NCBI RefSeq assembly: GCF_029581195.1
Contig: NZ_CP120737.1
Location: 2,046,001-2,110,000 of the forward strand
Source of the DNA: Solwaraspora sp. WMMD791
GTDB taxonomy: Bacteria; Actinomycetota; Actinomycetes; Mycobacteriales; Micromonosporaceae
Reading direction: 5' to 3'
Length of the DNA stretch: 64,000 nucleotides
Shown: piece by piece, positions 60,282-64,000 of the stretch
Position numbering within the stretch: position 1 is the first letter of the stretch
How the letters are laid out: each line of letters begins with the position of its first letter
Notes under the pieces: model-generated
The model's database searches: none
Seen by the model: only the letters and a program-made list of their open reading frames with translations
What the model was told of the DNA's origin: nothing
Translations under genes and position numbers: made by a program

Positions 60282-61085
60282 TCAGCTGGTGACCGAGTTG
60301 AGCGCGGCCAGATAGCCGTCGCGGTAGCCGGCGGCGTTCGGGTGGTACGCGGCGATCAGCGCCGAGAAGTCGTTGATCCACGGGGTGGCTCCACAGACCC
60401 CGTGCCCGGCGAACTGGTCCCGGGTGTCCACGAAGGTCGCGCCGGCGGCGGCGGCCCGGTCGGCGGTGACCTCGGCGAGCAGGTCGGCGGCGTCGTTGAT
60501 GATGGTGCGCTTGGTCAGGCTGACCGCGAACAGCCCACAGTTGCGGACCTCCTCGAACAGTCGCGGGTACCCGAGCACGATCAGCTCGGCGTTCGGGGCC
60601 CGCTGCTTGATCGCGGCGTAGGTGGTGTCGAGCCGGCCGGGCAGCTGGGTGGTGGCGAACTCGCGGGCCCGGTTGACGGCGCTGGCGCAGGAGGATTCGC
60701 TGCCGAGCCGGCAGTTGAGCACGACGTCGGCGAATCCGGCGTCGTTGCCGCCGATGGTGATGGTGACCATCGTCGTGTTGGCGTCCAGTACGGACAGTTG
60801 GTTGTCGAGCACGTCGGCGGTGACCGCGCCGCCGCAGGCGACGAAGCGGAAGCTGGCCGGCGAGTTGGCTGCCGCCCACAGTGGGGCGTACGAGCGGTTG
60901 CTGCGCAGGCAGGTGGTCTCGTAGGGGGCGGCACCGACGCCGGAGGAGAACGAGTCGCCGAGGGCGGCGTAGTGAACGGCAGGGGCGGCCTGGGCGGGGG
61001 CGGCGGCCGCGAGGGTGCCGGCGCCGACGGCGCCGAGGGTGACGGCCAGCGCGAGCGCGGCGCGGGCCAGGGGGCGAAGGATCAT
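60282..61085 (-). CDS. Secreted SGNH/GDSL-family esterase or lipase
   Basis: 267-residue secreted hydrolase. Signal peptide about 1-34 (Ala-rich, ending AQAAPA). Block I GDSFSSG (Ser45), block III GGND (Asn114), and block V DFSALIAAYHPNAAG (Asp239/His248) complete the SGNH triad; six Cys are spread as in streptomycete extracellular lipases, which form three disulfides. Probably cleaves acyl esters outside the cell. ATG 61085. It converges with the CHAT gene across the hairpin at 60224; gltD upstream is separate. Confidence 0.92.
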   Translation of the reverse strand: MILRPLARAALALAVTLGAVGAGTLAAAAPAQAAPAVHYAALGDSFSSGVGAAPYETTCLRSNRSYAPLWAAANSPASFRFVACGGAVTADVLDNQLSVLDANTTMVTITIGGNDAGFADVVLNCRLGSESSCASAVNRAREFATTQLPGRLDTTYAAIKQRAPNAELIVLGYPRLFEEVRNCGLFAVSLTKRTIINDAADLLAEVTADRAAAAGATFVDTRDQFAGHGVCGATPWINDFSALIAAYHPNAAGYRDGYLAALNSVTS

Positions 61086-61217
61086 GGACGGACCTCACGA
61101 AGGACGGGGGGATCCTTGGGGCCGCGCGCGTGGCCGTGGGGAGTAACTGTTGTTACTAGCCGGTAATGCTATCGAAACATCTGCATCTCCGAAAGAGCAC
61201 CCGTCGCGCCATGATCA

Positions 61218-61281
61218 CGACGATCTTGCACTTACCGATGGACAAGTCGGACATATTTTCTCGATAAGCGCAAGATCGTCG
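61218..61281. repeat. 12-bp inverted repeat with 40-base AT-rich core
   Basis: CGACGATCTTGC (61218-61229) and GCAAGATCGTCG (61270-61281) are exact inverse copies with an AT-rich spacer that holds ATATTTTC. It lies between the GDSL gene and gltD; could be a gltD terminator, a promoter operator, or a small remnant element. Confidence 0.55.
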
Positions 61282-61334
61282 CGGGGAGTCGGCGTCGCGG
61301 AATCGGCGTCGCGGGGAGTCGGCGTCGCGGAGCC
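61278..61334 (-). repeat. Tandem GTCGCGG repeats at gltD 3' end
   Basis: Units GTCGCGGGGAGTCGGC (61278 and 61308) alternate with GTCGCGGAATCGGC (61294), and a fourth begins at 61324. The array ends 9 bases before the gltD stop. Confidence 0.65.
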
Positions 61335-61342
61335 AGCGGCGG

Positions 61343-62821
61343 TCAGCGGGCGGCGAGAGGCTGCATGGCGGGGGTCACCGGGGCCGGCAGGTCCCCCACC
61401 CCGCCGAGGTACGAGTGGATCGCGGCCGCCGCCGCCCGCCCCTCGGCGATCGCCCACACGATCAGCGATGCGCCCCGGTGCATGTCCCCGGCGACGAAGA
61501 CGCCCTTGGTCGCGGTCTGCCACTGCCCGTCGGAGTCGACCGCGCCCCGCCGGTTGCGGACCAGCCGCAACTGCTCCAGCAGCGGCTGCTCCTCGGTGCC
61601 CTCGAAGCCGATCGCCAGCAGCACCAGGTCCGCCGGCAGCTCCCGCTCCGACCCCGGGACCACCGTCAGGATCCGCTCACCGTCGACCTTCGTGACCGTC
61701 ACCTCGGCGATACGCACCGCCTTCACCGCGCCGGTGCCGTCGTCGACGAACTCCTGTACGGCGACGGCGAACACCCGCTCGCCGCCCTCCTCGTGCGCCG
61801 GGTACTCGCGCAGCAGCCACGGCCAGGTCGGCCACGGGTCGCGGGCCTCGTCGCGGGCGCTCGGCGGCTGCGGGTACAGGTCCAGCTGGTAGACCCCGGC
61901 CGCGCCCTGGCGGTGCGCCACCCCGAGACAGTCGGCGGCGGTGTCACCGCCACCGATGATCACCACATGCTTGCCGGCCGCGTCGACCGCCGGCTGCCCC
62001 GCCCCGGCGGCCACCACCCGATTCGACTCGACCAGATGCTCCATCGCCAGGTGCACCCCGCGCAGCGCCCGGCCCGGCGTCGCCGGGGTGTCCCGGCCGG
62101 CGAGCGCGCCGCAGGCCAGCAGCACCGCGTCGTGGTCGGCCCGCAGCTGCGCGGCGGTGACGTCGACCCCGACGTTCACCCCGGTCTGGAACTGCACGCC
62201 CTCGGCCGCCAACTGGGCCAACCGCAGGTCGATGTGCTGCTTTTCCAACTTGAAGTCGGGGATGCCGTAGCGCAGCAGCCCACCGATCGCGTCGTCACGT
62301 TCGAAGACGGTCACCGCGTGCCCGGCCCGGGCCAGCTGCTGCGCGGCGGCCAGCCCGGCCGGGCCGGAGCCGACCACAGCGACCCGCCTACCCGACGGCG
62401 CCGGCACCTCCTGCGGAGTGATCAGCCCGGCGTCGACCGCCCGGTTGATGATCTCCACCTCGACCTGCTTGATGGTCACCGGCGCGCCACCGCCAATGCC
62501 CAGTACGCAGGCCGCCTCACACGGAGCCGGGCAGAGCCGGCCGGTGAACTCCGGGAAGTTGTTGGTGGCGTGCAGCGACTCGATCGCCGCTGCCCAGCCG
62601 CCGGTGCGGACCAGGTCGTTCCAGTCCGGGATGCGGTTGCCCAGCGGGCAGCCGTCGTGGCAGAACGGGATCCCGCAGTCCATGCAGCGGGTCGCCTGCT
62701 CGCGGATCAGCTCGTCGGTGGCCGGCGGGTAGACCTCCCGCCAGTCGGAGATCCGCACCGGTACGGGGCGGCGCTGCGGCAGTCGCCGGTCGAACCGCAG
62801 GAATCCGGTCGGGTCAGGCAC
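61343..62821 (-). CDS. gltD: Glutamate synthase small subunit
   Basis: 492-residue NADPH-dependent GOGAT small subunit, supplying electrons to GltB for making two glutamates from glutamine and 2-oxoglutarate. N-terminal Cys motifs for 4Fe-4S clusters ([18 protein letters not shown], later [12 protein letters not shown]), FAD motif [22 protein letters not shown] motif [15 protein letters not shown], and the C-terminal FAD contact [12 protein letters not shown] are present. GTG 62821 is chosen for GGAGGT upstream; it overlaps the gltB stop by 8 bases, so coupled translation. A longer frame to 62854 lies inside gltB. Confidence 0.97.
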   Translation of the reverse strand: MPDPTGFLRFDRRLPQRRPVPVRISDWREVYPPATDELIREQATRCMDCGIPFCHDGCPLGNRIPDWNDLVRTGGWAAAIESLHATNNFPEFTGRLCPAPCEAACVLGIGGGAPVTIKQVEVEIINRAVDAGLITPQEVPAPSGRRVAVVGSGPAGLAAAQQLARAGHAVTVFERDDAIGGLLRYGIPDFKLEKQHIDLRLAQLAAEGVQFQTGVNVGVDVTAAQLRADHDAVLLACGALAGRDTPATPGRALRGVHLAMEHLVESNRVVAAGAGQPAVDAAGKHVVIIGGGDTAADCLGVAHRQGAAGVYQLDLYPQPPSARDEARDPWPTWPWLLREYPAHEEGGERVFAVAVQEFVDDGTGAVKAVRIAEVTVTKVDGERILTVVPGSERELPADLVLLAIGFEGTEEQPLLEQLRLVRNRRGAVDSDGQWQTATKGVFVAGDMHRGASLIVWAIAEGRAAAAAIHSYLGGVGDLPAPVTPAMQPLAAR

Positions 62822-64000
62822 GAGCCACCTCCATGACGGCCTCATCCACGTCACGGCCGGCAGCTTCGGCGGCCCTCATCGCTTCCAACACCCGCTTGTA
62901 GTCGCGCGGCACCACGACGGCGAACTCCTCCACCGCCTCCGGCCAGCGCTTGAGCAGTGCCTCGGCCACCGCCGAGTCGGTCTCGGCGAGATGCCGCTCG
63001 ACCAGTTCCCGCAGCATCGGCTCGGCCTCGGCCGACACCGGCTCCAGGTCCACCAGCTCCCGGTTGACCAGCCGCTCGTCGAGTCGCCACAGGTACGCCG
63101 TACCGCCGGACATGCCGGCGGCGAAGTTGCGCCCGGTGGGGCCGAGCACCACGACCGTACCGCCGGTCATGTATTCGCAGCCGTGGTCGCCGACTCCCTC
63201 GACGACCGCAGCGGCGCCCGAGTTGCGCACCGCGAACCGTTCGCCGACCCGCCCGCGCAGGAACAGCTCACCGGCGGTGGCCCCGTACAGGATGGTGTTG
63301 CCGGCGATGATCTGCTCCTCGGCGCCGGCGCCGCCAGGGGCGGCGAACGGTGCCGCCGCGTCCGGGCGCACGATCAGCCGACCCCCGGACAGGCCCTTGC
63401 CGACGTAGTCGTTGGCGTCGCCGTGCAGCCGCAGCGTCACCCCGCGCGGCAGGAAGGCCCCGAACGACTGCCCGGCGGTGCCGGTGAGGGTGAACTCGAT
63501 GGTGTCGTCGGGCAGCCCGGCCCCACCGACCCGACGGGTCACCTCGCCGCCGAGCATCGCGCCGACGCTGCGGTGCTCGTTGCGCACCGTCACCGACGCC
63601 TTGACCGGGGTCCGGTCAGTCAGTGCCGGTGCGGCGAGCGCGATCAGCTCGTTGTCGAGGGCCTTGTCCAGGCCGTGGTCCTGGGCCCGGATGCCGCGCA
63701 GCGACGCCCCGGCCGGCAGGGTCGGCACGTGCAGCACCGCCGACAGGTCCAGCCCCTTGGCCTTCCAGTGGTCCACCGCCGGGGCGGTGTCGAGCAGGTC
63801 GGCCCGGCCGATCGCCTCGTCGATCGACCGGAACCCCAGCTCGGCGAGGTAGCCACGGACCTCCTCGGCGAGGAACAGGAAGAAGTTCTCCACGAACTCC
63901 GGTTTGCCGGTGAAGCGTTCCCGCAGCACCGGGTTCTGGGTGGCGATGCCGACCGGGCAGGTGTCCAGGTGGCAGACCCGCATCATCACGCAGCCCTCGA
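62814..64000 (-). CDS. gltB: Glutamate synthase large subunit, C-terminal part
   Basis: Only the last 395 codons of the ~1500-residue GltB are present; the gene continues past base 64000. The very edge of the window shows the 3Fe-4S cysteines ([27 protein letters not shown]); the remainder is the C-terminal glutamate synthase alpha-domain beta-helix with [56 protein letters not shown] and [16 protein letters not shown]. Upstream of gltD in the same operon, 8-base overlap. Confidence 0.97.
   Translation of the reverse strand, partial: EGCVMMRVCHLDTCPVGIATQNPVLRERFTGKPEFVENFFLFLAEEVRGYLAELGFRSIDEAIGRADLLDTAPAVDHWKAKGLDLSAVLHVPTLPAGASLRGIRAQDHGLDKALDNELIALAAPALTDRTPVKASVTVRNEHRSVGAMLGGEVTRRVGGAGLPDDTIEFTLTGTAGQSFGAFLPRGVTLRLHGDANDYVGKGLSGGRLIVRPDAAAPFAAPGGAGAEEQIIAGNTILYGATAGELFLRGRVGERFAVRNSGAAAVVEGVGDHGCEYMTGGTVVVLGPTGRNFAAGMSGGTAYLWRLDERLVNRELVDLEPVSAEAEPMLRELVERHLAETDSAVAEALLKRWPEAVEEFAVVVPRDYKRVLEAMRAAEAAGRDVDEAVMEVARA

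Noticed and set aside
57943-61098. 1051-codon minus-strand frame
   Set aside because: Runs through the CHAT gene and the GDSL gene in another frame with Arg/Pro/Gly-biased composition and no domains.

Overview
The window is uniformly very GC-rich, with GTG/ATG starts, dense antisense shadow frames, SARP/AfsR-type regulators, ECF sigma factors, Tat-exported hydrolases, CBM2 modules and F420-type oxidoreductases. This points to a filamentous actinomycete chromosome. Several proteins resemble Micromonosporaceae types, but that placement is inference from gene content, not a search. No rRNA, tRNA or CRISPR array was seen.

Layout. (1) 1-11221 is a divergent cluster. Leftward run an ECF sigma factor, a nucleotidyl-cyclase-like protein with an Asp/His-rich repeat tail, and a dynamin-like GTPase that leaves the window. 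Rightward run an Hsp70-type ATPase without a substrate-binding domain, two small P-loop GTPases, an unknown protein, a membrane-anchored dynamin-like GTPase, and a second GTPase paralogous to the leftward one. The genes are tightly packed, several overlapping, and look like one NTPase-centred system, plausibly a conflict/defence or membrane-remodelling apparatus. (2) 11327-20000 holds secreted functions: a subtilisin with two P-domains, a GH95 fucosidase-type enzyme with CBM2 behind a LacI-operator-like promoter, a membrane mannosyltransferase and small secreted proteins. (3) 20131-38000 is ordinary accessory/regulatory chromosome: an AfsR-type regulator, a MmyB-like regulator facing an SDR, HxlR, an F420-type oxidoreductase, a two-component system with an unusual double-module kinase, an HtrA-like protease operon, an ECF41 sigma factor with a flavin oxidoreductase, MOSC and repeat proteins.

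(4) 38045-44850 looks like an island: an HNH nuclease, a strikingly low-GC 799-aa protein with a HEPN-type RNxxxH motif, a decayed IS5-family transposase, and a small GntR regulator divergent from a three-gene operon whose last gene is frameshifted. (5) 44883-49000 has an S1 protease with CBM2 and a frameshifted HTH/NB-ARC/TPR regulator; 49151 is a phosphofructokinase. (6) 50592-60126 is a second divergent cluster: an FtsK/HerA-type ATPase and a Pro-rich membrane protein leftward; a voltage-channel-like protein without a GYG filter, a small Cys/His protein, a membrane protein, a TPR-like protein and a TPR-CHAT protease rightward. It is a second candidate NTPase/protease system. (7) 60282-64000 ends with a GDSL hydrolase and gltD/gltB (housekeeping glutamate synthase).

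A recurring small-scale feature is short tandem repeats placed at gene 3' ends, several duplicating the stop codon (near 23.0, 25.1, 46.5 and 61.3 kb), often next to strong hairpins. Starts were moved inward from the longest frame wherever a Shine-Dalgarno sequence or stop/start overlap supported it. All functions are inferred from motifs read by eye.
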